NCBI RefSeq assembly: GCF_016862555.1
Contig: NZ_BONE01000034.1
Coordinates: forward strand, 26,241 to 90,240
Source of the DNA: Asanoa siamensis
GTDB lineage: Bacteria > Actinomycetota > Actinomycetes > Mycobacteriales > Micromonosporaceae
DNA length: 64,000 bases
Direction of reading: 5' to 3'
In this document: one piece after another, positions 39,959 to 50,801 of the stretch
Numbering within the stretch: position 1 is the first letter of the stretch
Layout: every line of letters begins with the position of its first letter
Position numbers and translations under genes: made by a program
Notes under the pieces: generated by a model
Seen by the model: the letters and a program-made list of their open reading frames with translations, nothing else
The model's database searches: none
Told to the model about the DNA's origin: nothing

Positions 39959-42900
39959 ATGCCCGACCCAACTGCCGTCGCTGCGCCCACAGCCGGCACC
40001 GCACCGCGCACCAGTCGCCGGGCGGGGCTCGCCATCCTGGCGAGTTCCGCCCTGGTGGCGACCGGCCTCGCCGTCGTCACCATGTCCACGCCGGCCGGCG
40101 CGGCCGGGCTCTCGCCGTTCGACATCGTCGGCCGCGGCGCGACCGTTCCCTTCGTCGAGCACGAGGCGGAGGAGGTCGCGCACACCGGCACGAAGATCGG
40201 CCCGACCCGGTTCTACGGCCAGTTGCCCGCCGAGGCCTCCGGGCGCGAGGCGGTCACGCTGGACGCCGTCGGCGAGTACGTCGAGTTCACGCTGACCGCG
40301 CCGGCCAACGCCGTCACCTTCCGCTACAGCATCCCGGACGGGCCGTCGGGCCAGGGGCGGGACGCGACCATCGACCTGCGGGCCAACGGCTCGCTGCTGA
40401 AGACCGTGCCGGTCACGTCGAAGTACGGCTGGTACTACGGCGGCTACCCGTTCAACAACAACCCGGGTGACACCAACCCGCACCACTTCTACGACGAGGC
40501 GCGGGCGCTGTTCGGCTCGACGCAGCCGACCGGCACGAAGATCCGGCTGCAGGTCAACTCGACGGCGCAGTCGCCGACGTTCACGATCGACCTGGCGGAC
40601 TTCGAGAACGTGCCGGGCGCGATCTCTCGACCGGCGAATGCGATCGACGTGGTGGCCGACTATGGCGCCGATCCGACGGGCGCGACCGACTCCACCGCCA
40701 AGTTCCAGGCCGCGGTCAACGCCGGCCAGGCGCAGGGACGCCCGGTCTACGTGCCCCAGGGGAACTTCACGCTCTGGGACCACGTCGTGGTCGACGGCGT
40801 GACGCTGCGCGGTGCCGGGCCCTGGTACTCCGTGCTCGGCGGCCGCCACCCCACCGACCGCAAGCGGGCGGCCGGCATCTACGGCAAGTACGTGCCCGGC
40901 GGCGGCTACACCGGTGAGATCCGGCCGCACGAGGCCAACGGGCCAAGCCGCAACGTGACCGTGCGCGACCTCGCGATCATCGGCGACATCCGCGAGCGGG
41001 TCGACGAGGACCAGGTCAACGCGTTCGGTGGCGCGATGTCGGACTCGGTCATCGACAACGTCTGGATCCAGCACACCAAGGTCGGTGCGTGGATGGACGG
41101 CCCGATGAACAACTTCACGATCCGCAACAGCCGGATCCTCGACCAGACCGCGGACGGGGTGAACTTCCACACCGGCGTCACGAACTCGACGGTGACCAAC
41201 ACGTTCGTCCGCAACACCGGCGACGACGCGCTGGCGATGTGGGCGCAGAACGTGCCCAACGTCGGCAACTCCTTCACCCGCAACACGATCGGCGTCACGC
41301 TGCTCGCCAACCACCTCGTCAGCTACGGCGGGCGGGACATCACCATCAGCGACAACGTGGTGGCCGACTCGCTGACCAACGGCGGTGGCATCCACGTCGC
41401 CAACCGCTACCCGGGCGTGCAGGGCGCGACGGCGGTGCACGGCACCTGGACGATCGCGCGCAACACCACGATCCGGGCCGGCAACTCGGACTACAACTGG
41501 AACTTCGGGGTCGGCGCGATCTGGTTCTCGGCGCTGAACGAGGCGTTCGCCGGCGACGCGACCATCAACATCACCGACACCGACATCCTGGACAGCTCGT
41601 ACGCGGCCCTGCACTGGATCGAGGGCCAGACTCGCGGGATCAACTTCAACAACGTCCGGATCCAGGGCGCGGGCACGTACGCGCTCCAGGTGCAGGCGCC
41701 GAGCCAGGTGTCGTTCACCAACGTGGTGGCCACCGGCATCGCCCAGGCCAAGCCGATCCACAACTGCGTCGGCTCGGGGTTCCAGATCACGCAGGGCGCC
41801 GGCAACTCCGGCTGGTACACCGCGACGCCGGACTGCGGTCCCTGGCCGGCTCCACAGTGGAACAGCGGGCCGACCAACCCGCCGACCACCCCACCGGGGT
41901 CCGGCCAGATCGTCGCGGAGCCCGGCAGCGTCAACTTCGGTGACCAGGCGGTCAACACGACCAGCGCGGCCCGGTCCGTCACGTTGCGCAACACCGGAAA
42001 CGCCAACGCGCCCGTGTCCGGGATCTCGGCGTCGCCGGGGGAGTTCGCGCAGACCAACAACTGCCCGGGGACGCTGGCGCCCAACGCGACCTGCACCGTG
42101 TCGGTGACGTTCCGGCCGACCGCGACCGGCAACCGCGGCGGCATGCTGTTCGTCCAGACGACGCCCGGTGACCTGGTGGTCGGCCTGTCCGGCAACGGAA
42201 CGGGCGGCGGCACGGACCCCGGCACGGGCAACCTCGCCGCCGGCCGGCCCGTGACGGCGACCAGCAACAACGGGCCGTACGTCGCCGGCAACACCGTCGA
42301 CGGCAACGCCGCCTCGTACTGGGAAGGCGGCAACGGGCAGTTCCCGCAGTCGCTGACCGTCGACCTGGGCAGTGCGCGCACCGTCAACCGGCTGGTGCTC
42401 AAGCTGCCGGCGAACTGGGAAACGCGTACGCAGAACATCGCGGTGCTCGGCTCGACCGACGGCGGCTCGTACTCCTCGATCGTGGGCGCGGCGAACTACA
42501 CGTTCAACCAGGGCTCGTCCGTGACGGTCAACCTGCCGTCCGGCAGCCGGCGGTTCGTCCGGCTCACGTTCGCCAGCAACAACGTCTGGCCGGCCGCCCA
42601 GCTCTCCGAGTTCGAGGTCTACGGCAGCGGCGGCACCACCCCGCCGCCGGTCACCAACCTCGCGGCGGGCCGGCCGACGACCGAGACCAGCCACGTCCAG
42701 AGCTATGCGGCGACCAACACCGTCGACGGCAACGCCAACACCTACTGGGAGAGCGCCAACAACGCGTTCCCGCAGTCGGTGACCGTCGACCTCGGCTCCA
42801 GCGTGTCGATCTCCCGGGTCGTGCTCAAGCTGCCGCCGGCGGCCGCGTGGGCGACGCGTACCCAGACGGTCGCGGTCCTGGGCTCCACCAACGGATCGTC

Positions 42901-43069
42901 GTTCAGCACGCTGTCGGCCGCGGCCGGCCGCACCTTCAACCCGGCCTCCGGCAACACCGCCACCATCACGTTCCCGGCGACGTCGCAACGCCACGTCCGG
43001 CTGACGTTCACCGGCAACACGGGCTGGCCCGCCGGCCAGCTCGCCGAGTTCGAGATCTACACCTCCTGA
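39959..43069 (+). CDS. secreted GH87-type alpha-1,3-glucanase with Hydin-like and two F5/8C domains
   Basis: A 1036-residue exported protein. Signal peptide to about residue 48 (TPAGAAG). Residues about 60-220 form a CBM35-like beta domain (VEHEAEEVA...). Residues about 225-640 form a right-handed beta-helix of the GH87 mycodextranase type (DVVADYGADPTGATDST, VWIQHTKVGAWMDGPMNNF, NTGDDALAMWAQ with clustered acidic residues). About 645-750 is an ASPM-SPD-2-Hydin-like beta domain, and about 755-895 and 900-1036 are discoidin/F5-8C (CBM32-like) domains. Expected to cut fungal or dental-type alpha-1,3-glucan outside the cell. Confidence 0.82.
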   Translation: MPDPTAVAAPTAGTAPRTSRRAGLAILASSALVATGLAVVTMSTPAGAAGLSPFDIVGRGATVPFVEHEAEEVAHTGTKIGPTRFYGQLPAEASGREAVTLDAVGEYVEFTLTAPANAVTFRYSIPDGPSGQGRDATIDLRANGSLLKTVPVTSKYGWYYGGYPFNNNPGDTNPHHFYDEARALFGSTQPTGTKIRLQVNSTAQSPTFTIDLADFENVPGAISRPANAIDVVADYGADPTGATDSTAKFQAAVNAGQAQGRPVYVPQGNFTLWDHVVVDGVTLRGAGPWYSVLGGRHPTDRKRAAGIYGKYVPGGGYTGEIRPHEANGPSRNVTVRDLAIIGDIRERVDEDQVNAFGGAMSDSVIDNVWIQHTKVGAWMDGPMNNFTIRNSRILDQTADGVNFHTGVTNSTVTNTFVRNTGDDALAMWAQNVPNVGNSFTRNTIGVTLLANHLVSYGGRDITISDNVVADSLTNGGGIHVANRYPGVQGATAVHGTWTIARNTTIRAGNSDYNWNFGVGAIWFSALNEAFAGDATINITDTDILDSSYAALHWIEGQTRGINFNNVRIQGAGTYALQVQAPSQVSFTNVVATGIAQAKPIHNCVGSGFQITQGAGNSGWYTATPDCGPWPAPQWNSGPTNPPTTPPGSGQIVAEPGSVNFGDQAVNTTSAARSVTLRNTGNANAPVSGISASPGEFAQTNNCPGTLAPNATCTVSVTFRPTATGNRGGMLFVQTTPGDLVVGLSGNGTGGGTDPGTGNLAAGRPVTATSNNGPYVAGNTVDGNAASYWEGGNGQFPQSLTVDLGSARTVNRLVLKLPANWETRTQNIAVLGSTDGGSYSSIVGAANYTFNQGSSVTVNLPSGSRRFVRLTFASNNVWPAAQLSEFEVYGSGGTTPPPVTNLAAGRPTTETSHVQSYAATNTVDGNANTYWESANNAFPQSVTVDLGSSVSISRVVLKLPPAAAWATRTQTVAVLGSTNGSSFSTLSAAAGRTFNPASGNTATITFPATSQRHVRLTFTGNTGWPAGQLAEFEIYTS

Positions 43070-43105
43070 CCGCATCCCCCGTACGGAAGAGGTGCAACTC
43101 CTGCC

Positions 43106-46100
43106 ATGAAAAGACGTCTGAGTAGGCGGCTGATCGCCGCCACGATCTCGAGCCTGCTGGTCGGCACCGCCCTGGCCGCCGTGTCCGGCTCGCCCGCCGC
43201 CGCGGCCGGTGGACCCAACCTGGCCGCCGGCAAGCCCACCTCGGCCAGCAGCACCAACGGCGGCTTCGTCGCCGGCAACCTCACCGACGGCAACAAGGGC
43301 AGCTACTGGGAGAGCTCCGGCGCCCTGCCCCAGTGGGGCCAGGTCGACCTGGGCAGCACGATCAGCATCGACCAGGTCGTGCTCAAGCTGCCCGACGGCT
43401 GGGGCCAGCGCACGCAGACGCTGTCGATCCAGGGCAGCACCAACGGCTCCAGCTTCGCGGCCATCACCTCGTCGGCGGGCCAGACCTTCTCGCCCGGCAA
43501 CAACAACACGGTCACCGTCAACTTCGGCGCGACCAACGCCCGGTACGTCCGGGTCAACGTCACCGCCAACACCGGGTGGGGCGCGGCGCAGATCTCCGAG
43601 CTCGAGGTGTACGGCGCGACGACGTCCTCGACCAACCTCGCGCTCGGCAAGGCGACCAGCGAGAGCGGGCACTCCGACGTCTACGGCTCGGGCAACGCGG
43701 TCGACGGCAACCAGGGCACCTACTGGGAGAGCACGAACAACTCCTTCCCGGAGCACCTCCAGGTCGACCTCGGCACGGCCGTCGCCGTCAACCGGGTCGT
43801 GCTCAAGCTGCCGACGTCCGGTTGGGGCGCCCGCACACAGACGTTGTCGGTGCAGGGCAGCACCAACGGCACGTCGTTCAGCGACCTGTCGCCCTCGGCC
43901 GGTCGGGTGTTCGACCCGGCCAACGGCAACACCGTCTCGATCACCTTCAACCAGGCGACCACGCGGTACGTGCGGTTGAACATCACCGCCAACACCGCCT
44001 GGCCCGCGGGTCAGATCTCCGAGTTCGAGGTGTACGGCCCGACGACCGGTGACACGCAGGCGCCGACCGCGCCGTCGGGTCTCGCCTTCACCCAGCCGGC
44101 CTCGGGGCAGATCCGGTTGACCTGGAACGCGTCGACCGACAACGTCGGCGTGACCGGCTACGACATCTACGCCAACGGGCAGCTGCGCACCAGCGTCGGC
44201 AACGTGCTCACCTACACCGACACGCAGCCGACGAGCGCGACGGTCTCCTACTACGTCCGGGCCAAGGATCTCGCCGGCAACCAGTCGGGCAACAGCAACA
44301 CGGTGACGCGGCAGGGCACCTCGACCGACACGCAGGCCCCGTCGGCGCCGGCCGGGCTCGCGTACACCGAGCCGGGTTCGAACCAGATCCGGTTGACCTG
44401 GAACGCGTCGACCGACAACGTCGGCGTCACGGGCTACGACGTCTACGCCAACGGTGCGGTGCGGGCCAGCGTGGCCGGCAACGTGCTCACCTACACCGAC
44501 ACGCAGCCGGCGACCGCGACGGTCTCCTACTACGTGCGGGCCAAGGATGCCGCCGGCAACGTGTCGGGCAACAGCAACAGCGTCACCCGGGCCGGCAGCG
44601 GCGGGCCGGGCGGCACCAACCTGGCCGTGGGCAAGCCGATCACCGGCTCGTCCACTGTGCACACGTTCGTCGCGGCCAACGCCAACGACGACAACGCCAC
44701 CACCTACTGGGAGGGCGCGCCGGGTGCGTACCCGAGCACCCTGACGGTGTCGCTCGGCGCGAACGCCACGGTCAGCTCGGTCGTGGTCAAGCTGCCGCCG
44801 GACGGGGCGTGGGGTCCGCGTACCCAGACGTTCTCGGTCTCGGGTCGGGAGCAGAGCGCGTCGACGTTCACGACACTGGTGGGCTCGGCGACCTACAGCT
44901 TCAGCAACTCGTCGGGCGGCAACACGATGACGATCCCGGTCAGCGCGTCGGTCGCGGACGTGCGGCTGACGTTCACCGCCAACAGCGGGTCGTCCAACGG
45001 GCAGGTCTCCGAGTTCCAGGTGATCGGCACGCCGGCGCCGAACCCGGACCTGACCGTCAGCGCGATCTCGGCGTCGCCGGCCAGCCCGATCGAGACCGAC
45101 TCGATCACGCTGTCGGCCACGGTGCGCAACATCGGCAACGCGGGCGCCGGTGCGACGACGGTCGGGCTCTACCTGGGTACGACGAAGGTCGCCACGGCCA
45201 ACGTCGGCGCGCTCGCGGCCGGTGCGCAGACCACCGTCACCGCCAACATCGGTGCGCGGGACGCCGGGACGTACCAACTCGTCGCCAAGGTCGACGAGAG
45301 CAACACCGTGATCGAGCAGAGCGACGCCAACAACACCTTCACCGGCGGCAACCTCGTCGTCGGCCAGGTGCAGAGCTCCGACCTCGTCGCCGGCTCGGTG
45401 AGCTGGTCGCCGAACAACCCGTCGGCCGGCCAGACCGTCACCTTCTCGGTGGCGATCCGCAACCAGGGCACGATCGCGTCCGCGGGCGGTGCGCACGGCA
45501 TCACGCTGACGGTGCTCAACGAGTCGGGGTCGGTCGTGCGTACGCTCACCGGCTCCTACAGCGGCGCGATCGCCGCGGGTGCCACGGCGCCGGCGGTGTC
45601 CTTGGGCACCTGGGTGGCCGCCAACGGTCGCTACACGGTGCGGGTCGTGCTCGCCGACGACGCCAACGAACTGCCGGTCAAGCGGGCCAACAACACCAGT
45701 GACCGGCCGTTCTTCTCCGGTCGCGGCGCCAACATGCCGTACGACATGTACGAGGCCGAGGACGGCACGATCGGTGGCGGCGCGCAGTCGCTGGCGCCGA
45801 ACCGGATCATCGGCGACCTCGCCGGTGAGGCGTCGGGCCGGCGTGCGGTGCGGCTGCCGTCGAACGGGTCGTGGGTGCAGTGGACGACCCGCAACCCCAC
45901 CAACACCCTCGTGGTCCGGTTCTCCATCCCGGACGCCGCGGGCGGTGGCGGCCAGTCGTCGTCGCTGAACATCTACGTGAACGGGTCGCTGCACAAGGCG
46001 ATCCCGCTCAACTCGCGGTACGCGTGGCTGTACGGCGCCGAGGCGAGCCCCAACAACTCGCCCGGCTCCGGCGGGCCGCGGCACATCTACGACGAGGCCA

Positions 46101-47390
46101 ACATCATGCTGAACTCGTCGATCCCGGCCGGTGCCACGATCCGGCTGCAGAAGGACAGCGGCACAGAGGCGACCGTCGACTTCGTCAACCTGGAGCAGGT
46201 GTCGCCGCGGGCCAACCCGGACCCGGCCCGCTACAAGGTGCCGGCCGGCACGAGCCAGCAGGAGGTCCAGGCGGCGTTCGACGCGGCCCGCCAGGACGCC
46301 AACTCGCTCGGTGTCTACCTGCCGGCGGGCACCTACGAGACGCAGAACAAGTTCCAGATCTACCTGCGGCCGATCAAGGTCGTCGGCGCCGGCATGTGGT
46401 ACACCCGGTTCCAGACGCCGCAGACCGGCTCCAACACCAACGCGGGCTTCGACGTGCAGTCGTCGGCGAGCGGCACCTCGTTCGAGGATCTCGCCTTCTT
46501 CGGCAACTACACGTCCCCGCGAGGACGGGCCGGGCAAGGTCTGGGGCGAGTTGCGCGACGTCGACAACATGACGATCGACCGGGTCTGGGTCGAGCACAC
46601 CGTCTGCGCCTACTGGGGCGTGAGCGTGAGCGGTCTGAAGATCACCAACAGCCGCTTCCGCAACACGTTCGCCGACGCGGTCAACATGACCAACGGCAGC
46701 ACGAACAACCTGATCTCCAACAACGAGGGCCGGGGCAACGGCGACGACGCGTTCGCGCTGTTCTCCGCGACCGACTCCGGTGGCGGGGCCAACACGGGGA
46801 ACGTCTTCGAGAACCTGTCGGCGACGGTGACGTGGCGGGCGGCCGGTGTGGCGGTGTACGGCGGGCACAGCAACACGTTCCGCAACCTCTACATCGCCGA
46901 CCAGCTCACCTACTCTGGCCTGACGATCAGCTCGCTGGACTTCGGGTACGCCTTCGTCGGGTTCGGGCCGCAACAGACGACGTTCGACAACATCTCGCTC
47001 ATCCGGTCCGGTGGGCACTTCTGGGGTGCGCAGACCTTCCCGGCGATCTGGATGTTCTCCGCGTCCAAGGAGTTCCGGGCTATCCGGGTGTCGAATGTGG
47101 ACATCGTCGATCCGACGTACTCCGGGATCATGTTCCAGACCAAGTACACCGGTTCCACGCCGGAGAACCCGGTGCAGGACACGGTCTTCACGAACATCTC
47201 GATCTCGGGTGCGCAGAAGAGCGGTGACGCGTTCGACGCGAAGTCGGGCTTCGGGATCTGGGTCAACGAGCTGCCCGAGCCGGGTCAGGGCCCGGCGGTT
47301 GGCTCGGCGACGTTCAACAACCTGCGGTTCAGCAACAACTTCCAGGACATCAAGAACACGACGAGTACGTTCCAGCTGATCATCAACTGA
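43106..47390 (+). pseudogene. second, larger secreted GH87-type glucanase, frameshifted
   Basis: An apparent 1428-residue protein split by one frameshift. Signal peptide to about residue 35; F5/8C domains at about 38-172 and 176-315; two FnIII repeats (about 318-500, near-duplicates); a third F5/8C (about 505-645); two CARDB domains (about 650-865); then a CBM35-like plus GH87 beta-helix part. After NYTS the frame moves +1 in the C run at 46515-46518; dropping one C joins it to REDGPGKVWGELRDV and on to the stop at 47390. Both sides keep good coding composition, so a recent mutation, phase variation or sequencing error are all possible. Confidence 0.8.
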
Positions 47391-47400
47391 CCCATCGACC

Positions 47401-47446
47401 GAGTGCCCCGGGGACAACGCCGAGTCCCCGGGGCACTCCTCTCTTT
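47401..47446 (+). terminator. strong terminator after the GH87 genes
   Basis: Perfect 15-bp stem (GAGTGCCCCGGGGAC / GTCCCCGGGGCACTC), 8-nt loop, followed by CTCTCTTTA. Starts 11 bp after the stop codon of the second GH87 gene and closes the locus. Confidence 0.85.
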
Positions 47447-47462
47447 ATGGAGGTTGCTTGCC

Positions 47463-48221
47463 ATGCGACGGGGGATCGCCACCTGTGCTTTGTTGCTTCT
47501 CCTGGCCGGTTGCGACGCGGGCGGCGGCGTCGCGGTCGCGCCGAGTTCGACCGGGCCGGTGCCCGGCGCGTCCTGTCCCGGGATGGCCGAGGGCGTCGGT
47601 GCGAAACCGGTCCGCTTCGGCGTCGACGGTGCCACCAACCTGGCGGGCCTGATCGGCGGCAGTGGTTCGGTGGGTGTCGTACTGGCCCACCAGGCGGAGG
47701 CGGACCTGTGCCAGTGGATCCTGGGCTTCAACGAACTGATCGGCAAGGGCTACCGGGTGCTCGCGTTCGACTTCCACGGGCACGGCGCGTCGTCGAGCAG
47801 CGAGGCGGGCTTCGAGACGGACGTGGTGGCGGCGGCCGCCGCGTTGCGCACCGCGGGCGCGACCTCGATCGTGCTGGTCGGCGCTTCGATGGGCGGCACC
47901 TTCTCGATCGCCGCGACACCTGCGATCACCCCTCCGGTGTCCGGCGTGGTGTCGGTGTCGGGTCCGCTGGCCTACGGCGGGGTGAGCGCCGAACAGGCGG
48001 CATCGAAGGTGCGCGTTCCGGCCCTGTACCTAGCGCAACAGGACGACGGCCTCTTCGGCGACGCGGCCCTGACGTTCGAGGCGGCCTCGACGGCGAGCCC
48101 GGACGCCCAGGCACTCGTCACCCCCGGCACGATCCACGGCGTCCCCCTCATCACGGAAGGCGGCGACGCGAAGCTCCGCCAGGCGTTTTTCGCGTTCCTG
48201 GAGAAACACGCCCCGGCCTAG
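47463..48221 (+). CDS. alpha/beta hydrolase-fold lipoprotein
   Basis: A 252-residue exported lipoprotein: short signal peptide with lipobox LLAGC (Cys17), then an alpha/beta hydrolase with the nucleophile elbow VGASMGG, a likely acid in YLAQQDDGLFG and the His in TPGTIHGVPL. Substrate unknown. I start at the ATG at 47463, behind TGGAGG, because earlier in-frame starts fall inside the terminator hairpin. Confidence 0.82.
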   Translation: MRRGIATCALLLLLAGCDAGGGVAVAPSSTGPVPGASCPGMAEGVGAKPVRFGVDGATNLAGLIGGSGSVGVVLAHQAEADLCQWILGFNELIGKGYRVLAFDFHGHGASSSSEAGFETDVVAAAAALRTAGATSIVLVGASMGGTFSIAATPAITPPVSGVVSVSGPLAYGGVSAEQAASKVRVPALYLAQQDDGLFGDAALTFEAASTASPDAQALVTPGTIHGVPLITEGGDAKLRQAFFAFLEKHAPA

Positions 48222-48336
48222 CCACCCGCCGAGCTGATCCAGGCGGTCCTGGCGTCTCGGCTTCGACCTTCGAACGTCGCGGACTTCGCGAGCGGCGGCG
48301 GCGGGCCGCCCGCATGGCGGACGGCTGTCGCCCGCG

Positions 48337-49086
48337 TTAGATCCCCGGGGCGGGCTCGCCGTGGCGGCCCGCTCCGGCGGCGAAGCGGGCGGCGCCTTCC
48401 GTCGCGCTTGCGGCGAGTGACTCCACGCCCAACGCGAACTCCGCTTCCATCGTGCCCGCGTAGACCGCGCGGCGGTCGTTGCGGAGGCAGGTCTGGGGAA
48501 GCTTGGCCAGGTCGTTCGCCAGGGCGTGGGCCGCCGCGTGGGCGCCACCTTTGGGAGCCAGCCGGTTCACCAAGCCCATGTGGTGGGCCTCGCGGGCATC
48601 CACCGGGCGGCCGGTGAGGATGAGGTCCATCGCGCGGCTCTCCCCGATCAGCCGGGGAAGCCGCACGGTGCCACCGTCGATCAGCGGCACACCCCAGCGG
48701 CGGCAGAAGACGCCGAACACGGCGTCCTCCGCGGCCACCCGGAGGTCGCACCAGAGGGCGAGTTCCAGGCCGCCCGCGACGGCGTACCCCTCGATCGCGG
48801 CGATGACCGGTTTGGACAGTGCCATGCGGGTCGGACCCATCGGGCCGTCGCCGGCCGCCGCGACCCGGTTGGCGTGCGCGCCGCCGATCGCCTTGAGGTC
48901 GGCGCCGGCGCAGAAGGTGTCGCCGGCGCCGGTCAGGATCGCCACCGCCGCGCTCTCGTCGGCCTCGAACGCCCGGAACGCGCCGGCCAACGCCGCGGCG
49001 GTCGGGCCGTCGACGGCGTTGCGCTGCTTCGGCCGGTCGATGACCACGGTGGTGACGGCGCCGTCCCGTTCGGTTCGCACGGTCAT
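48337..49086 (-). CDS. enoyl-CoA hydratase/isomerase (crotonase) family protein
   Basis: A 249-residue crotonase-fold protein. It has VVIDRPKQRNAVDGPTAAAL, the oxyanion segment GDTFCAGADLKAIGG, KPVIAAIEGYAVAGGLELAL, and RWGVPLIDGGTVRLPRLIG, where the usual catalytic Glu region is altered; activity may be a non-hydratase crotonase reaction. The start is the ATG at 49086. No neighbouring beta-oxidation genes. Confidence 0.85.
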   Translation of the reverse strand: MTVRTERDGAVTTVVIDRPKQRNAVDGPTAAALAGAFRAFEADESAAVAILTGAGDTFCAGADLKAIGGAHANRVAAAGDGPMGPTRMALSKPVIAAIEGYAVAGGLELALWCDLRVAAEDAVFGVFCRRWGVPLIDGGTVRLPRLIGESRAMDLILTGRPVDAREAHHMGLVNRLAPKGGAHAAAHALANDLAKLPQTCLRNDRRAVYAGTMEAEFALGVESLAASATEGAARFAAGAGRHGEPAPGI

Positions 49087-49194
49087 CACCCCACGATCAC
49101 AGACCCGCGCGGGTGACGTACGGCGGGGCACCCCACCGGCGCCGCGCGTACATGCCAGCATGTCCGTGTCCTTTGTGCATATACGGGGGGTTTT

Positions 49195-50313
49195 GTGAGA
49201 CTTCATCGTTTAGCCGCCGTGCTGGCCGGGGCGCTCGCCGTCACCATGCTGGCTCCGGCGGCCGCGAACGCCGCACCGCGGACCTGGGTCTCCGTGATCG
49301 CGCACGGCCTGGACAACCCGCGCGGCGTCACGATCGGCTACGACGGCGCGGTCGTCCTCGCGGAGGCGGGCCGGGGTGGTCGGAGCGACAAGTGCCGCGA
49401 ATCTCCCGAAGGTGGCAAGGTCTGTCTCGGCCTCAGCGGTGCGATCACCGCGGTGAGCACCGGGCGGCGCGACGCGTGGACGCAACGCCGGATCGTGAGC
49501 GGTCTTCCCTCGCTCGCGGGCCGCGACGGTGCGTCGGCGGTCGGGCCGCACGACGTCTCGCCGTACGGTGACGGTGAGTACATCACCGCGCTCGGGCTCG
49601 GCGGCACCCCGCAGAGCCGGTTCGACCTGGGTCTCCTGGGCCTGATGCTCGGGCAGACCGTGATCGTGAAGTCGGATCGCAACGGCCGGAGCACCCGGTC
49701 GTTCGGTGACCCGGCGGCCTACGAGGGCCGGCGGGACCCGGACCGGCAGGGTGTGGACTCCAACCCGTACAGCGTGCTCGGCACCCGCGACGGCGCGGTG
49801 GCCGTGGACGCGGGCGGCAACAGCCTGGTCGCGATCGACCGGCGCAGTGCCATGTCGACGGTGGCGGTCTTCCCCAACCGGATGGTCGCCGGACCGTCCG
49901 GCGGTCGGGTGGCGATGCAGGCGGTGCCGACCTCGGTCGTACGCGGTCCGGACGGCGCCTTCTACGTGGGCCAGCTGACCGGCGCCCCGTTCCCCGTGGG
50001 CGGTGCCCGGGTCTACCGGGTGGTGCCGGGCCAGCGGCCGACGGTGTTCGCCCGCGGCTTCACCAACATCGTCGACATCGCGTTCGACCGGCAGGGCCGC
50101 CTGCTGGTCCTGGAGCTCGCCAAGAACGGTTTGGCGAGCGGCGACCAGACGGGCGCGCTGATCCGCGTCGACCGGCGGGGCAACCGCACCGAACTCGCAC
50201 CGGGCCGGCTGACGGCACCGGGCGGGCTCGCGGTCGGCGGGGACGGCGCGGTGTACGTGACCAACCGGTCGACCTCGGCCGGCCGCGGCGAACTGCTGCG
50301 GATCGTGATGTAG
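49195..50313 (+). CDS. secreted ScyD/ScyE-type beta-propeller protein
   Basis: A 372-residue exported protein. Signal peptide to about residue 27 (APAAANAAPR), then NHL/SMP-30-like propeller repeats (LDNPRGVTIGYDGAVVLAEAG, VVRGPDGAFYVGQLTGAPFP, IVDIAFDRQGRLLVLELA, APGGLAVGGDGAVYVTNR). This matches the ScyD/ScyE family, named after cyanobacterial scytonemin genes but widespread in actinobacteria with unknown role. GTG start behind GGGGGG. Confidence 0.8.
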   Translation: MRLHRLAAVLAGALAVTMLAPAAANAAPRTWVSVIAHGLDNPRGVTIGYDGAVVLAEAGRGGRSDKCRESPEGGKVCLGLSGAITAVSTGRRDAWTQRRIVSGLPSLAGRDGASAVGPHDVSPYGDGEYITALGLGGTPQSRFDLGLLGLMLGQTVIVKSDRNGRSTRSFGDPAAYEGRRDPDRQGVDSNPYSVLGTRDGAVAVDAGGNSLVAIDRRSAMSTVAVFPNRMVAGPSGGRVAMQAVPTSVVRGPDGAFYVGQLTGAPFPVGGARVYRVVPGQRPTVFARGFTNIVDIAFDRQGRLLVLELAKNGLASGDQTGALIRVDRRGNRTELAPGRLTAPGGLAVGGDGAVYVTNRSTSAGRGELLRIVM

Positions 50314-50327
50314 CTTCCTTCCCTCCT

Positions 50328-50366
50328 GAACGGCCCTCCGGTCCATCGTGGACCGGAGGGCCGTTC
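50328..50366. terminator. bidirectional terminator
   Basis: Perfect 18-bp stem (GAACGGCCCTCCGGTCCA and its complement) with a 3-nt loop, between two convergent genes. No long T run on either side, but stem strength and position support the call. Confidence 0.75.
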
Positions 50367-50376
50367 TCGTCGCGGG

Positions 50377-50796
50377 TCATGCCGCCGCCAGCACCAGGAT
50401 GCCGAGGGTGAGCGCGCCGGCCGCGAGGAACAGGGCGCCGACCCAGATGAGGGCGACCAGGGCGTTGGGCTTGGTGCGGCCGCGGCCCATCGAGGAGAAG
50501 AAGAAGCCCGCGGGCATCAGGATCGCGGCGATCGGGATCGCGGTGCGGGCGAACCAGCCCGAGACGCCGTGCGCCCCGGCCGCGTCGGCATAGGGCAGCG
50601 CGACGAGGCTGAGGATCACGAACACACCGGCGTGCGCATGCCCGGCCCGGGCGAAAGCCTTCTGGAAATCAGTCAACGCGACGGCCCTGCTGGCCACCTT
50701 GGTCAGGTAGTACCCACCGGTCTCGATAGTGACGATCGTCATCAGGAGTATGCCGGCGATGCCCAGTGACGTAGGGGTGAGAGCCACGGTGGCCAT
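50377..50796 (-). CDS. four-helix integral membrane protein of unknown function
   Basis: A 139-residue protein with four hydrophobic segments (GIAGILLMTIVTIETGGYYL, AGVFVILSLVALPYA, AIPIAAILMPAGFFF, LVALIWVGALFLAAGALTLGIL) and a conserved-looking FARAGHAHAGV loop with two His residues. Resembles small actinobacterial membrane proteins of unknown role. Divergent from a DUF1707 gene across two palindromic operators. Confidence 0.75.
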   Translation of the reverse strand: MATVALTPTSLGIAGILLMTIVTIETGGYYLTKVASRAVALTDFQKAFARAGHAHAGVFVILSLVALPYADAAGAHGVSGWFARTAIPIAAILMPAGFFFSSMGRGRTKPNALVALIWVGALFLAAGALTLGILVLAAA

Positions 50797-50801
50797 CCAA
50801 T

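Noticed and set aside
39359..46600. A single open frame of more than 2400 codons on the minus strand
   Set aside because: It is the antisense of the GH13 and two GH87 genes. Its composition (Arg, Val, Asp, Gly-rich without domains) is typical of the opposite strand of high-G+C genes, and the plus strand has clear domains, signal peptides and ribosome sites.
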